In this document: positions 25,244 to 34,860 of the stretch, in pieces
Position numbering within the stretch: position 1 is the first letter of the stretch
How the letters are laid out: each line of letters starts with the position of its first letter
Source: Roseicyclus sp.
Lineage (GTDB): Bacteria > Pseudomonadota > Alphaproteobacteria > Rhodobacterales > Rhodobacteraceae
Length of the DNA: 64,000 bases
Direction of reading: 5' to 3'
Assembly: GCF_018402035.1 (NCBI RefSeq)
Contig: NZ_JAGYJN010000004.1
Span: forward strand, 1-64,000
Program-made: the position numbers and the translations under genes
Notes under the pieces: generated by a model
What the model was told of the DNA's origin: nothing
Database searches by the model: none
Seen by the model: only the letters and a program-made list of their open reading frames with translations

Positions 25244-26146
25244 CTACGATTTTAGGGCGCGCTTTTTGATGCTTTCGACGTCTTCCTCAGAAAGATCGAA
25301 CCGCTTTTTGAGTTCTGCAAGCAAGGCGTCCTCATCCCGCGACAAAACACCATCCTCATAGGCTTTCTCAAGCTCTTGTTGATAGATCATGCGCCTGCGC
25401 TCGACCTGTTTCGAGAAGGCTGACGCAATAATACCCGTGAACATGGCCACAGTCGCGACACCAAGCAGTGCCGTTACCGATGAAATAATCCTGCCAAAGG
25501 GTGTGACGGGCGAGATGTCGCCATATCCCACTGTCGTCAGCGTGATCAGCGACCAGTAAATTGCATGCGGGATCGACGCCAGCTTTTCTGGCTGCGCATC
25601 GCCTTCGGCATAATACATCAGCGCTGAACTCAAGATTGTCACAATGAAAATGATATACAAGGTCGCGATAAACGAATTTCTCTCGGACTTTATGGCGCGC
25701 GCAAGATCATCCAAGGCGGAATTGTAGCGCGATATCTTGAGTAGCCGCAAAAGCCGAAACAGCCTGAGGATACGCAGATCCAAGCCGGGAAAGAACATCT
25801 GAAGATAGAATGGCGCGATGGAGATCAGATCAATCACGCCATGAAAACTCGTGACATACTCCAAACGGCCCCGCCTTGGCCCGCCATTATCTGCCTTGTA
25901 GGCGTCGCCACGCGCCCAAAGCCTGAGCAAGTACTCAGCGGTGAAAAAGGCAATGCTTACTCTCTCGAAGGTGATGAATAGGCCTTCATGCGCCGCGTAA
26001 GTTGGCCGGTGTGATTCAATGATCACCATAGCCACGCTAAGAATAATGGCGATGATGATGACGGTGTTCACAAGTCTCGCAAGTGGCGGCGCGGTCAAAG
26101 GATCGCCATCAAGAATCTGGTAGACCTGATTGCGCATCGTCGTCAT
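25244..26146 (-). CDS. Voltage-gated-type potassium channel
   Basis: Inner-membrane ion channel of 300 residues from the ATG at 26146 (GGAGA upstream). It has six helices: S1 (VNTVIIIAIILSVAMVII), S2-S3, an S4 with regularly spaced arginines (LRILRLFRLLRLLKISRY, about 124-143), then S5, the pore loop with selectivity filter TVGYGD (205-210) and S6 (VTALLGVATVAMFTGIIASAF). The C-terminal tail is a charged coiled coil (QELEKAYEDG, EEDVESIKKRA) rather than a nucleotide-binding domain, so it is Kv-like and not KcsA-like. It is a single gene convergent to the small membrane gene. Confidence 0.92.
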   Translation of the reverse strand: MTTMRNQVYQILDGDPLTAPPLARLVNTVIIIAIILSVAMVIIESHRPTYAAHEGLFITFERVSIAFFTAEYLLRLWARGDAYKADNGGPRRGRLEYVTSFHGVIDLISIAPFYLQMFFPGLDLRILRLFRLLRLLKISRYNSALDDLARAIKSERNSFIATLYIIFIVTILSSALMYYAEGDAQPEKLASIPHAIYWSLITLTTVGYGDISPVTPFGRIISSVTALLGVATVAMFTGIIASAFSKQVERRRMIYQQELEKAYEDGVLSRDEDALLAELKKRFDLSEEDVESIKKRALKS

Positions 26147-26652
26147 TGGCTCAGGTCTCCGCAAACTGTTGTACTGCGTTCAAGGCCCGCTGTGGACATC
26201 GCAAAGCCGTCGCAGTTTTTGTATCAAGATCGGTTGCGCGCGAATGATTGGCACTCATTACTGATGGGTCAGATCCCCCATCCGACAGCATCGTCATATG
26301 CTGATGTTGCAATGATGAAACCACAAAAAAGATAAAGCATCTAGCCCATCAATGTGGCGATTATCCGGCAGAATTCGCGTGCATGCAGCCAAACATTCAG
26401 CCCGCGATGATGGTCGTGGGACAGTCAACAGCGCACAGACAAAGCCCAGCGCCTTTATGAGGCGAGTTGAATGATGAGGTCCACGCCTTATCTCTGCAGC
26501 GAAAGTCAATAAAAACGCCGAAAGAGTTGCGATGCCGTGTTAACGAGGGCCGCGCCTAGATCGCGCTGTTTTGTGAAATACAGAACCGATGACGCTTGAC
26601 CTTTGGCCCGGCAAGGGCCTAGCTAAACTGTGGCTTCAACAGGATTGCTTCA
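26147..26652. other. Intergenic region, no clear gene
   Basis: About 500 bases between the channel gene and the bactofilin gene, which diverge. It presumably contains both promoters. A 71-codon minus-strand frame (26294-26509) has no protein-like features. No repeat or RNA gene seen. Confidence 0.5.
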
Positions 26653-27030
26653 ATGTTTACGTCGAAACCACCCGCAAGGCCCATTGGGTCAGCCGCCGTC
26701 ACGCATAACCGCTCTGGCATCGCCGAGGATATGTTGATCGAAGGCAATATTATTTCCAAAGGCTTTGTGGAGTTTGGCGGGCGGATCATGGGCGATTTGA
26801 CCGCTGACACGATCATTTTGACCGCAACCGCCTTTGTCCACGGTCGGGTACGAGCGCGGCAACTAACAATCGAAGGTGAATTGCAGGGTGCCGCCACGGC
26901 CTTGAACGTCAGGATCAACAATGGCGCAAGGGTAAAGGCAAATTTTGCTTATGATACCCTTGAGATTGCCGCCGGCGCGCAAGTCGACGGCACATATCGG
27001 CGCGTCAGCCCAGAAAACTTCACGCTATAA
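26653..27030 (+). CDS. Bactofilin
   Basis: 125-residue polymer-forming cytoskeletal protein. The right-handed beta-helix shows as regularly spaced hydrophobic and glycine pairs (MLIEGNIISKGFVEFGGRIMGDLTADTIILTATAFVHGRV in segments, then LTIEGELQGAA). It has a short disordered N-terminus that may contact the membrane. AGGA lies nine bases before the ATG. Bactofilins scaffold cell-shape or polar structures; a link to the nearby flagellar locus is possible but unproven. Confidence 0.88.
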   Translation: MFTSKPPARPIGSAAVTHNRSGIAEDMLIEGNIISKGFVEFGGRIMGDLTADTIILTATAFVHGRVRARQLTIEGELQGAATALNVRINNGARVKANFAYDTLEIAAGAQVDGTYRRVSPENFTL

Positions 27031-27199
27031 ACCAGCGCCGCATGTCACGCTTGGTGACACAGACCCTCACTGATCCATCGTCATGCCCATCGCTATTTTC
27101 TCTCAAGAGCAGGCGCAGATTTTCTGCTGGATCGATACATCCATGCGTCAGAAAGCCTGTCTGGCGGACTTACCCGGATCAAACCTTAGTCGAGCGCAT

Positions 27200-27460
27200 C
27201 ATACCCAATCGCCTTGCAATCAGAGAGATCCGATCCACCCGGGCAAGAACGGTGGGAATATCAGCGCGCAAACCCTCCGCGCCTTGGATGCCGAATTCCG
27301 CAAAGCTTCCCCGCCTGTGCAAGGCATTCGCCGCCTCGATCAGCGCCTTGGACGGCATGCACCCCGCCGCCGCGCAAGTCGTGCCCCAATGCCCGTCGTT
27401 CACCAGCAAGAGATCGTCGGTATAGCGGCGCACCTCGCGCAGGGCCGAAAGCCCCGCAGG
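27200..27460 (-). pseudogene. Remnant of a lipoamide-dehydrogenase-like flavoprotein
   Basis: A minus-strand frame encodes AGLSALREVRRYTDDLLLV then GTTCAAAGCMPSKALIEAAN, the redox-active CxxxxC region of the pyridine nucleotide-disulphide oxidoreductase family (dihydrolipoamide dehydrogenase or mercuric reductase type). The N-terminal FAD-binding GxGxxG is missing and the match breaks off after about 85 residues of a roughly 450-residue protein. The fragment cannot be functional. Its upstream break is next to the ATP synthase fragment on the other strand. Confidence 0.8.
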
Positions 27461-27479
27461 ACAAGGTGTCGGGCAGGTC

Positions 27480-27872
27480 TGGCTGCTCCACAACCGCCGG
27501 GACGGCCGCATCACGGCAAAGCCACGGGCGCACCACTTACTGCCCCTTCCCAATAGCTACCTGCGCAAGTTGTCGGACGCCGACTGGCCCGGCCGGTCCT
27601 TGCCGCTGTTCCGCATGGATTGCGACCGGCTGATGTCATGGCTGGTGCAGCAACGGCTTTTCGTGGTGATCTACCGCGCCTTGGCCGAAGCGTTTGCCAG
27701 CGAGCATGCCTCGCGGCTTGCCGCCATGCACGCAGCAGAGCGCAACATCGAAGAACGGCGCGATGCGCTGAAACAACTTTACCGCCAACGCCGACAGCAA
27801 ACGATCACGCGCGAGCTTTTGGATGTCGTGTCGGGATTTGAGGCGGTGAGCAAAGCGGACCGACCGATGTGA
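27480..27872 (+). pseudogene. Remnant of an ATP synthase gamma subunit
   Basis: A plus-strand frame ends with SEHASRLAAMHAAERNIEER and TITRELLDVVSGFEAV, the C-terminal coiled-coil helix of F1 gamma. The spelling (RNIEERRDALKQLYRQRRQQ) is nearer the gamma of the alternate, Na+-type F-ATPase operons than the housekeeping one. The frame stays open upstream to about 27480 with LLPLPNSYLRKLSDADWPG in the right place for the middle of gamma, but the N-terminal half is missing. It is a truncated fragment at a rearrangement point. Confidence 0.75.
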
Positions 27873-27906
27873 TCTCAAACCCCCGAGGCACCAGATCCAT
27901 TGATTA

Positions 27907-28291
27907 TCAACACGAGACGGTGACGATTGCGGCGCGTGCGACGGTGAATAGGAAAACCTTTTAGCGCGCGGCGATGTGGCGCCAGTCGTTCAACCTGCCG
28001 CACATGATCTCGATCCGATTTCTCAGCTGTTCGTGAGGAATGGCCTTATAGCGTGACTTCCGATCCGGGATGCATCGGCGTATCCCTTTGCCTTGCAACG
28101 CTGCACGGAACCAGTCGGCGGCGTAGCCCCGACCGACGATCAGCCATTCGGCGGCCGCCGCCGCCCCAAAAGTGCAGCAGCCCCGGTGTCGTCGCTGACT
28201 TGGCCCGCGCCTTGCCGTGGCTCTTGGGAAAGAACGGGCGCAGCCGCTCCATTTGCTTCTCGATCAGCGAGTAAAGGTTGCTCATCTTCAC
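27907..28291 (-). pseudogene. Collapsed IS5-family transposase
   Basis: The minus strand starts MSNLYSLIEKQMERLRPFFPKSHG, the N-terminus of IS5-group transposases, then runs out of frame. Further on, a different frame gives YAADWFRAALQGKGIRRCIP and RNRIEIMCGRLNDWRHIAAR, the C-terminal DDE region, ended by an internal stop. The middle (about 100 residues with the first catalytic Asp) is deleted. A dead insertion sequence that probably mediated the rearrangement joining the two neighbouring gene fragments. Confidence 0.85.
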
Positions 28292-28559
28292 CCCCGTCAG
28301 TTCAGGGGCTTACATCGCGCAGGCCAGACCGCCTTAAGCATATCAATTGGCCCTGATCCTAAGTTGCAACGACAAGCTTTGGCGGTATGCAAGCCCCCGT
28401 ATCGACGCTGCTTCCGCGATCCTGTCAAAGCGATTCTCGATGCGCTGATCGGTATTGCCGCCTGCGTGCTTCAAAGAAGTTTATAACTGTTTACAACTTT
28501 TCATTCGACAAGATTCGCCTGTCAAAATTCATCTAAATTGCTGATTTTGTTTGATTTTA
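28292..28559. other. Intergenic region between IS remnant and tRNA-Thr
   Basis: 268 bases of likely element-derived sequence without a gene. It includes the outer end of the dead IS (a GCCCCTGAACTGACGGGGG-like end on the minus strand near 28290-28312) and AT-rich sequence before the tRNA. No second intact terminal repeat was found. Confidence 0.45.
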
Positions 28560-28635
28560 TGGTGCCCCCACACGGACTCGAACCGCGGACCCTCTGATTA
28601 CAAATCAGATGCTCTACCAGCTGAGCTATAGGGGC
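28560..28635 (-). tRNA. tRNA-Thr (anticodon TGT)
   Basis: The minus strand folds as a 76-base cloverleaf: acceptor stem GCCCCTA, D-arm AGCTC-AGCTGGTAGA-GC, anticodon stem CTGAT with loop TTTGTAA (anticodon TGT), T-arm with GGTTCGAGTCC and an encoded CCA end. All arms pair well. Its 3' side faces the IS and gene-fragment scar, a common landing place for mobile elements. Confidence 0.97.
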
Positions 28636-28753
28636 GTTGAAGGTGAAATACGCCAAGCTTTCAGCGCATGCAAGCGTCCACCACCTTGGCATTGCGCCTT
28701 TGGCCGGTATAGGGTCTGGGCGTGGTTGATGTAGGGTTTGGGTAAACAAGAGT

Positions 28754-29629
28754 ATGCAGGTCGTCTTCCACCTCGGTGCGCCATGCACGGATTATGGGCT
28801 CTTGCTGGGGTCATTGCTGAAAAACCGCGCGTTGCTGGCCGAGGATGGGGTGATCGTGCCTCCCTTGATGCGCTACCGCACGGTGTTGCACGACACGGCA
28901 CGCGCCTTGGCGGGGCGGCCGGCAAGCGACGAGGTGCAGCAAGCCTTACTCGAGGCTATCGTCGATGAGGCGCGCGTCGAGCGGTTGATCTTTTCGGACC
29001 CGCGGCTGATCTGCATCAACCGGCTGGTGGTGCAAGGCGCACAGATCTGGCCAATGATTGACCGCCAAGCAGCCGCGTTGCGCGCACTTTTTCCGCAGGC
29101 GCATGTCGAGTTTTTCATCGGTATGCGTAACCCTGCGACGCTGATCCCCGCGCTCTTTGCCGGATCGCGCTTCAAGGATTTCGCGGAGTTCACCACCGGC
29201 ATGCAGCCCCATGCCGCGACATGGTCAGAACTGCTGCGCCGCCTGCGGCGGGCCCAGCCCGACGCCCCTGTCACCGTTTGGTGCAACGAGGATACGCCGC
29301 TGCTATGGGCCGATATCATCCGCGAGATCACTGATGTCGCCCATAACGTCGCCCTGCGCGGTCTCGACGATTTGGTTGAAACCATCATGGATGGCACCGG
29401 CTTTGCGCGCATGCAGCAGTATTTGACCGACAATCCGCCCGACACCGAGATGCAGCGCCGCCGCATCCTTGGTGCCTTTCTTGATCGCTATGCGCTTGAG
29501 GCGGAAATCGAGGAAGAACTTGACCTGCCCGGTTGGACACCGGCCATGATCGACCAAATAACCCAAAGCTATGAGGACGACATGGCCGAGATCGTCACGA
29601 TCCCGGGCGTCAAGCTACTGACGCCCTGA
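28754..29629 (+). CDS. Sulfotransferase-like conserved protein
   Basis: 291 residues. The N-terminus (VFHLGAPCTDYGLLLGSLLKN, then LLAEDGVIVPP) mirrors the start of bacterial sulfotransferase-like proteins (FHIGAPKTGTT, then LAxxGV), but the PAPS-binding K-T-G-T-T loop is replaced by C-T-D-Y-G. A second family-like segment is VEFFIGMRNPATLIPALF. Catalysis is therefore doubtful and the function is unknown. It is a single gene starting 118 bases past tRNA-Thr on the other strand. Confidence 0.7.
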   Translation: MQVVFHLGAPCTDYGLLLGSLLKNRALLAEDGVIVPPLMRYRTVLHDTARALAGRPASDEVQQALLEAIVDEARVERLIFSDPRLICINRLVVQGAQIWPMIDRQAAALRALFPQAHVEFFIGMRNPATLIPALFAGSRFKDFAEFTTGMQPHAATWSELLRRLRRAQPDAPVTVWCNEDTPLLWADIIREITDVAHNVALRGLDDLVETIMDGTGFARMQQYLTDNPPDTEMQRRRILGAFLDRYALEAEIEEELDLPGWTPAMIDQITQSYEDDMAEIVTIPGVKLLTP

Positions 29630-29641
29630 TCGCAGGGTGGC

Positions 29642-29917
29642 TTAGCGCATGCCCAAGGCTTCTTTGTACATCTCAAGCACCGCCTCTTCCTCGGCGATAT
29701 CGTCAGGCTCGCGGCGGCGTAGCGCGATGACCTTGCGCATCACCTTGGTGTCGTAGCCGCGCGATTTCGCTTCGGCCATGACCTCTTTTTGCTGATCGGC
29801 GATGTCTTTCTTCTCGGCCTCCAGCCGCTCGAAGCGCTCGATGAACTGGCGCAGCTCATCGGCGGTCACGCGGTAGCTGTCGGGGCGGTCGGCGGTTTCG
29901 GTTTCAATCACATCCAT
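29642..29917 (-). CDS. gapR: Nucleoid-associated protein GapR (DUF2312)
   Basis: 91 residues from the ATG at 29917. The helix-rich signature ADELRQFIERFERLEAEKK and KEVMAEAKSRGYDTKVMRKV is that of GapR, the alphaproteobacterial protein that clamps overtwisted DNA ahead of replication forks and transcription. Length is typical (about 85-95). It is convergent with the sulfotransferase-like gene and ends 12 bases from it. Confidence 0.93.
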   Translation of the reverse strand: MDVIETETADRPDSYRVTADELRQFIERFERLEAEKKDIADQQKEVMAEAKSRGYDTKVMRKVIALRRREPDDIAEEEAVLEMYKEALGMR

Positions 29918-30042
29918 CGGATCTCTCGCGGCAAAGGGAAAATCAAAGCCCGATCTAGCCCTCTGCCCCGCCCGCCACAACCCTTGCCAGCGCCAAGAGG
30001 CTGGCATAGGTCAAGGCACTGACCACATGGAAAGGATCGCGC

Positions 30043-30258
30043 ATGGCCACCCTCGTCTATATTGGAACCGGGTTGGCGCTGGTGGGGATCTTGGTGCTGC
30101 TTTATTGCGTCTGGGCCGCCATCGCGGCCAAGCGCGCGGGCCTGCCCGATGAGGTGTTGCGCGCCAAGCTGCAACGCGTGGTCGTGATCAACATGGTTGC
30201 ACTTTTGGTCTCAGCCCTTGGGCTGATGTCGGTGATGATCGGGGTCTTTCTTGGCTGA
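30043..30258 (+). CDS. Small conserved membrane protein
   Basis: 71 residues with two membrane helices (about 5-29, IGTGLALVGILVLLYCVWAAI; 46-70, VVVINMVALLVSALGLMSVMIGVFL) joined by a basic cytoplasmic-type loop (KRAGLPDEVLRAKLQR). No family recognised. It ends 33 bases before ksgA and may be co-transcribed with it. Confidence 0.7.
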   Translation: MATLVYIGTGLALVGILVLLYCVWAAIAAKRAGLPDEVLRAKLQRVVVINMVALLVSALGLMSVMIGVFLG

Positions 30259-30291
30259 CAATCCTCGCCAATCCGCCCGAGGTGTGCGCGC

Positions 30292-31131
30292 ATGAGTGGG
30301 ATCGACGACCTTCCACCCTTGCGCGACGTGATCGCCACCCATGGGCTTTCGGCGCGCAAGTCGCTTGGCCAGAATTTTCTTCTCGATCTGAACCTGACAG
30401 CCAAGATCGCGCGGGCGGCGGGCGATCTGCGCGGCTGTGATGTGCTGGAGGTTGGCCCCGGCCCCGGCGGGCTGACACGCGGGCTTTTGGCCGAGGGTGC
30501 GCGCCGTGTGCTCGCCATCGAGAAAGACGCCCGCTGCCTGCCCGCGCTGGAAGAAATCGCCGCCGCCTATCCCGGACGGCTCGAGGTGATCAATGCCGAT
30601 GCCTTGTCGCTGGATTGGTCTGCGCATCTGACCCCACCCGTCAAGGTTGTGTCAAACCTGCCCTATAATGTCGGAACCGAGCTGTTGATCCGCTGGTTGA
30701 CGCCGCCCGCATGGCCGCCGGTCTGGCAATCGCTCACGCTGATGTTTCAACGCGAAGTGGCCGACCGCATCGTGGCTGCGCCCGGCTCCAAGGCCTATGG
30801 GCGGCTTGCGATTTTGGCCCAATGGCGCAGTGATGCCCGCATCGCGCTGACCCTGCCGCCCGAGGCGTTTACCCCCCCGCCCAAGGTCCATTCCGCCGTA
30901 GTGCATTTCACGGCCCGGCCTGTGCCGCGCTATCCCGCCGATCAGGCGGTGCTGGAACGTGTCGTGGCCAAGGCCTTCAATCAACGGCGCAAGATGCTGC
31001 GCGCGGCGCTCAAGGGGCTGGCACCCGATATCGAGGATCGCATCCTTGCCGCCGGGCTCAAGCCTACGGACCGCGCTGAACAAATCTCGATCGAGGGGTT
31101 TTGCGCGCTCGCCCGCGCGGTGGCGGGCTGA
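30292..31131 (+). CDS. rsmA: 16S rRNA dimethyladenosine transferase RsmA/KsgA
   Basis: Dimethylates two adjacent adenines in helix 45 of 16S rRNA late in 30S assembly, using S-adenosylmethionine. 279 residues with SLGQNFLLD, the SAM-binding motif [16 protein letters not shown], the catalytic [11 protein letters not shown] and the C-terminal helical domain ([16 protein letters not shown]). All family motifs are intact. Upstream is a small membrane gene; downstream the convergent DUF4167 gene. Confidence 0.97.
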   Translation: MSGIDDLPPLRDVIATHGLSARKSLGQNFLLDLNLTAKIARAAGDLRGCDVLEVGPGPGGLTRGLLAEGARRVLAIEKDARCLPALEEIAAAYPGRLEVINADALSLDWSAHLTPPVKVVSNLPYNVGTELLIRWLTPPAWPPVWQSLTLMFQREVADRIVAAPGSKAYGRLAILAQWRSDARIALTLPPEAFTPPPKVHSAVVHFTARPVPRYPADQAVLERVVAKAFNQRRKMLRAALKGLAPDIEDRILAAGLKPTDRAEQISIEGFCALARAVAG

Positions 31132-31172
31132 GCGATGGTTGCGCGTCGCGTTCACACGCGGCGCGCATCAGA

Positions 31173-31805
31173 TCATTCCGCCGCTTCTTGCGGGCTATCG
31201 TCACCATCGGTGTCACCAGCCCCATCAGCCTGACCGGCATCGGTCGGTTTCTTGGGACGGCGCGTCCGGCTGCGCTTGGCTTTGGGCGCACCTTCGGGGG
31301 TTTCGACCAATCCCGCTTCCTCGACAGGGGCGGCATCAATGACGGCGTCGAAGTCACCGCGCGGCTCTGGCTGACGCGGGGCTTCAGCTTGGCGCGGGGC
31401 ATCGACTTGGCGCGGGGCTTCGACCTCGGGGCGGGTATAGACCTGCCCGGGCTGCTGCGGGACATCGCCATAGGTATAGGCCGGCCCGTCGCTTTGGCCC
31501 TCGCCCTCGCCACGCTCGCGCCCGCCCTGCTGGGGCTGGAACTGCTGGCGCGCGTCTTGCTCGCGTTGGGCTTCGGCCAACATGCGCAGGTAATGCTCGG
31601 CATGCTGCTGAAAATTCTCGGCGGCGACGCGGTCATTGCTGAGCTGCGCATCGCGGGCGAGTTGGTTGTATTTCTCGATGATCTGCTGCGGTGTGCCGCG
31701 GACCTTGCCCTCGGGGCCGGACGAGTCGAATACGCGGTTGACGATATTGCCGACCGAGCGATTGCGGTTCCCCTTGGACCGCGAGCGGTTCTTCGATGAT
31801 CTCAT
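31173..31805 (-). CDS. DUF4167-domain protein
   Basis: 210 residues from the ATG at 31805. The N-terminal basic segment (MRSSKNRSRSKGNRNRS) and IVNRVFDSSGPEGKVRGTPQ then IIEKYNQLARDAQLSNDR are the alphaproteobacterial DUF4167 domain (about 1-85). The rest is a low-complexity Gln/Pro/Glu tail with repeats of APRQ and a basic patch (KAKRSRTRRPKK). Function unknown; the composition suggests RNA binding. It lies downstream of prfA-prmC on the same strand, 266 bases after the prmC stop. Confidence 0.85.
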   Translation of the reverse strand: MRSSKNRSRSKGNRNRSVGNIVNRVFDSSGPEGKVRGTPQQIIEKYNQLARDAQLSNDRVAAENFQQHAEHYLRMLAEAQREQDARQQFQPQQGGRERGEGEGQSDGPAYTYGDVPQQPGQVYTRPEVEAPRQVDAPRQAEAPRQPEPRGDFDAVIDAAPVEEAGLVETPEGAPKAKRSRTRRPKKPTDAGQADGAGDTDGDDSPQEAAE

Positions 31806-32071
31806 GTGCTGTTTACGGTTCCAGTTGTCCTGGGTGGGAAGCGGTCCAAGCTGCGCGGCTTGGCGACGCTCGTCACCCGCAGCGCTGCCCAAGGCGTCAC
31901 GATGCGGAATGTGCGGTAGATCGGCAAGGGAAGGCGCGCTGTGCCTCGCCCGTTGCTGGACCCGAGTAAGCACGGGTCAGCGCGACTGACAAGTCTAATC
32001 TGCGCCCAAGATGCGGTTTTCGCGCAGAACTGCCCATTTTTGGCCCGATTGCGCCCGCGGCGCAACCGCGT

Positions 32072-32917
32072 TCAGGCGGCCAAGCGCCCAGAGACGACCC
32101 GATCCTTGCCATTGATATCGGGGTGCACCGCCACATCCACAAGGCCCGCCGCCGTAAACAGACCCGCGACATCGCGCCCCTGCCCTGCCCCGATCTCGAC
32201 CAGACAGCGGCCGCCCAGCGCAAGGAAAGGCGTCACACCGCCCAAGATCTGCCGATAGGCCGACAGCCCGTCACCGCCCGGTGTCAGCGCCCCGCGCGGC
32301 TCCCATTGTGTGATCTCTGGGGCCAATCCGGCATAATCGGCCGCGCTGACATAGGGCGGGTTTGACACGATCAGATCAAAACGCCCCGCGATCCCGGCCC
32401 ACCAATCGGCGCATTGCAGATCAAGCCGCCCTGCCACGCCATGGCGCTGGGCATTGCGTGCGGCCATATCCAAGGCCGCTTGCGAAATATCGCTGGCCAG
32501 ACCATGCGCCTCGGCGCGTTCAGCCAAAAGCGTCACGGCAATGGCGCCACTACCCGTGCCAAGATCAACCAGCCGCGAGAACGGCTGGGCCAAGGCAAGA
32601 TCGATGAGCGTTTCGGTATCGGGGCGCGGCACAAGCGTGTCTTGGCTCACATGAAAGCTGCGCCCATAAAAGGCCCATTCGCCCAAGATCTGCGCCAAGG
32701 GCTGGTGGGTCAGGCGCGCGGCCAGCATCGCTTCGGCTTGGGCCTGTGCCGTGGGTGCCAGCACCTCGCCGCCGCCCACCCCCAGATGGGCCGCAGACAA
32801 GCCCGTCGCGCGCATCAAGATCAGCCGCACATCACGCGCGGCCTCATCCGGCCCAATGACGGGTGCAAGCCGGGCAAGGGCCGCGCGTTGCCATGCGCCG
32901 ATTGTTTGGGTGCTCAC
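32072..32917 (-). CDS. prmC: Release factor glutamine methyltransferase PrmC
   Basis: Methylates the GGQ glutamine of release factors 1 and 2. 281 residues with the SAM-binding motif [15 protein letters not shown] and the catalytic NPPYVSA, plus the N-terminal helical domain that docks release factor. Its ATG overlaps the prfA stop (ATGA), the usual coupling of enzyme and substrate genes. Confidence 0.96.
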   Translation of the reverse strand: MSTQTIGAWQRAALARLAPVIGPDEAARDVRLILMRATGLSAAHLGVGGGEVLAPTAQAQAEAMLAARLTHQPLAQILGEWAFYGRSFHVSQDTLVPRPDTETLIDLALAQPFSRLVDLGTGSGAIAVTLLAERAEAHGLASDISQAALDMAARNAQRHGVAGRLDLQCADWWAGIAGRFDLIVSNPPYVSAADYAGLAPEITQWEPRGALTPGGDGLSAYRQILGGVTPFLALGGRCLVEIGAGQGRDVAGLFTAAGLVDVAVHPDINGKDRVVSGRLAA

Positions 32918-33969
32918 CCCGACATCTCCGCCAAAAGCTTGGCTTGCGCATCAGCGGAAAGCGCTTCGATCACCTCATCAAGATCGCCATTCATCACCTG
33001 ATCAAGCTTGTAGAGCGTCAGGTTAATCCGATGGTCGGTCATCCGCCCTTGCGGAAAATTATAAGTGCGGATGCGTTCCGAGCGGTCGCCCGATCCTACC
33101 TGTGCACGGCGGTCGGCGGCCATTGCATCGGCGGCGCGGCGGCGCTCCATATCGTAGAGGCGCGCGCGCAGCACGCCCATGGCAATCTCGCGGTTGCGAT
33201 GCTGCGATTTCTCGGAGCTGGTGACGACAAGCCCCGTGGGCAAATGGGTGATCCGCACGGCCGAGTCGGTGGTGTTCACATGCTGCCCACCCGCACCCGA
33301 AGAGCGCATCGTGTCGATCCGAATATCGTTTGCGGGAATGGTGATATCGACCTCTTCGGCCTCGGGCAGCACAGCGACAGTCGCCGCCGAAGTGTGGATG
33401 CGACCGCCCGATTCTGTTTCCGGCACGCGCTGCACCCGATGCACGCCGCTTTCGTATTTCAAACGGGCAAAGACCCCCTCGCCCGCGATGCGCACCGTCA
33501 CCTCGCGAATACCGCCAAGCTCGGTTTGTTGCAGATCGACAATCTCCATCTGCCAACCCTGCGCCTCGGCGTAGCGGGTATACATGCGCAGCAGATCACT
33601 TGCAAAAAGGGCCGCCTCATCACCACCCGTTCCGGGGCGGATCTCGATCATCGCGGGGCGCGCATCGGCGGCGTCTTTGGGCAAAAGCGCAAGCTGCAAA
33701 GCCTGCTCGGCGATGGGCAGGTTTGCACGCAGCCGTGGCAACTCATCCTCGGCCAGCGCGCGCATCTCGGGGTCGCGCAGCATGGCTTCAGCCTCGGCGA
33801 TCTCCGATTGCAACCGCCGCCATGCGTCGATCTGGGCGACAACGGGCCTCAGATCGGCATATTCGCGGCTGATCGTGGCAATCTCATCGGGCGCGGGCCC
33901 AGCATTGAGCCGCGCCTCGAGAAACTCGAAACGCTCAGAGATTTGGATCAGGCGATCATGCGGCAACAT
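32914..33969 (-). CDS. prfA: Peptide chain release factor 1
   Basis: Terminates translation at UAA and UAG. 351 residues from the ATG at 33969, giving the usual N-terminus [20 protein letters not shown]. It carries the catalytic GGQ in [18 protein letters not shown] and the RF-1 C-terminal end ([20 protein letters not shown]). The longer open frame to 34056 adds 29 unlikely residues overlapping the upstream gene. First gene of the prfA-prmC pair. Confidence 0.96.
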   Translation of the reverse strand: MLPHDRLIQISERFEFLEARLNAGPAPDEIATISREYADLRPVVAQIDAWRRLQSEIAEAEAMLRDPEMRALAEDELPRLRANLPIAEQALQLALLPKDAADARPAMIEIRPGTGGDEAALFASDLLRMYTRYAEAQGWQMEIVDLQQTELGGIREVTVRIAGEGVFARLKYESGVHRVQRVPETESGGRIHTSAATVAVLPEAEEVDITIPANDIRIDTMRSSGAGGQHVNTTDSAVRITHLPTGLVVTSSEKSQHRNREIAMGVLRARLYDMERRRAADAMAADRRAQVGSGDRSERIRTYNFPQGRMTDHRINLTLYKLDQVMNGDLDEVIEALSADAQAKLLAEMSG

Positions 33970-34000
33970 CCGCGCGATGTGACCTTGCACAGCCGCGCGG

Positions 34001-34462
34001 TCAAGACCCCGTCTGCGCGCCCAGCGCCGCGATCCATGCCGCAACGCGCGCAGCATTCACGCCCAGATCGCTGTAACCATAGCGCGAGCGCGAGAAAATC
34101 TCGAGCTTCGTCCCCGCCCCCTCCGGCACAAGACGGATCGAGATCGCATCAGGAAACCCCATGATCCGCGACCGCACCACATAGCTGACATGCCCGCTTT
34201 GCGGGCTGCCCGCGATGATCTTGGCCCCGGCATCTTGCGCGACGATAGCCAGCCGATCAGCAACAACCTCTGGGCTTTGCGCGAAAACCGGCGCGTCCAC
34301 GCCGACCCGGAGAGCGAAATTGGGGCTGGACGGCGGGATAACATCCGCAGGCGCCACATGCCATTGGACAGGGTTCATCGGCGCAAGGCGGAACCACACA
34401 CCGGCGGCTAGAACCGCCAATACCAAGAGGATCGGCACGATTAAGATCATCCGCATCATCAC
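34001..34462 (-). CDS. DUF1499 membrane-anchored protein
   Basis: 153 residues with an N-terminal membrane helix (about 3-23) and a periplasmic domain showing the DUF1499 pattern ([51 protein letters not shown]). Function unknown in the literature I know. It begins inside the stop of the 34459 gene and ends 31 bases before prfA, so is probably co-transcribed with both. Confidence 0.85.
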   Translation of the reverse strand: MMMRMILIVPILLVLAVLAAGVWFRLAPMNPVQWHVAPADVIPPSSPNFALRVGVDAPVFAQSPEVVADRLAIVAQDAGAKIIAGSPQSGHVSYVVRSRIMGFPDAISIRLVPEGAGTKLEIFSRSRYGYSDLGVNAARVAAWIAALGAQTGS

Positions 34463-34860
34463 ATTGGTCCCTTTTCATCTGGTATCGCGGCAAGCGCCTG
34501 TCGCACCGCATGTGCAATCATCTGTTCCTCATCGGTCGCCATGACAAGGATCGCAACCTTGCCCTTGTTGATCCGGGGCGCATGCGCGGCATTCGCGCCT
34601 TCATCCACCAGCAGCCCCAGAAAGGCCAGCTTTTCCAGCGCCAAGGCGCGGATGGGGGCCGCAATTTGCCGGTTCCCACCGGTAAAGATAATCCAATCGC
34701 TCTCGCCCAGAAGGGCTGTCTGTAAGTCGTCCGCGATCGCATCGGCTCTTTCTAGGCAGATCACGATGACGGGCGGCGCGGCCAAACCTTTGACCCTTGC
34801 GATGAGCGCATCGAAATGGCGGCGCGATTGCACCACCAATCCCCGGCAACGACAGATCAT
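34459..34860 (-). CDS. Hypothetical protein upstream of DUF1499 gene
   Basis: 133 residues with alternating strands and helices (PPVIVICLERADAIADDLQTAL, SDWIIFTGGNRQIAAPIRAL, KGKVAILVMATDEEQMIAHAV). The TGGN segment recalls the phosphate-binding turn of molybdopterin-binding domains, but the rest does not fit well, so I leave it unassigned. The start is uncertain because no ribosome site is clear. Coupled by overlap to the DUF1499 gene. Confidence 0.55.
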   Translation of the reverse strand: MICRCRGLVVQSRRHFDALIARVKGLAAPPVIVICLERADAIADDLQTALLGESDWIIFTGGNRQIAAPIRALALEKLAFLGLLVDEGANAAHAPRINKGKVAILVMATDEEQMIAHAVRQALAAIPDEKGPM

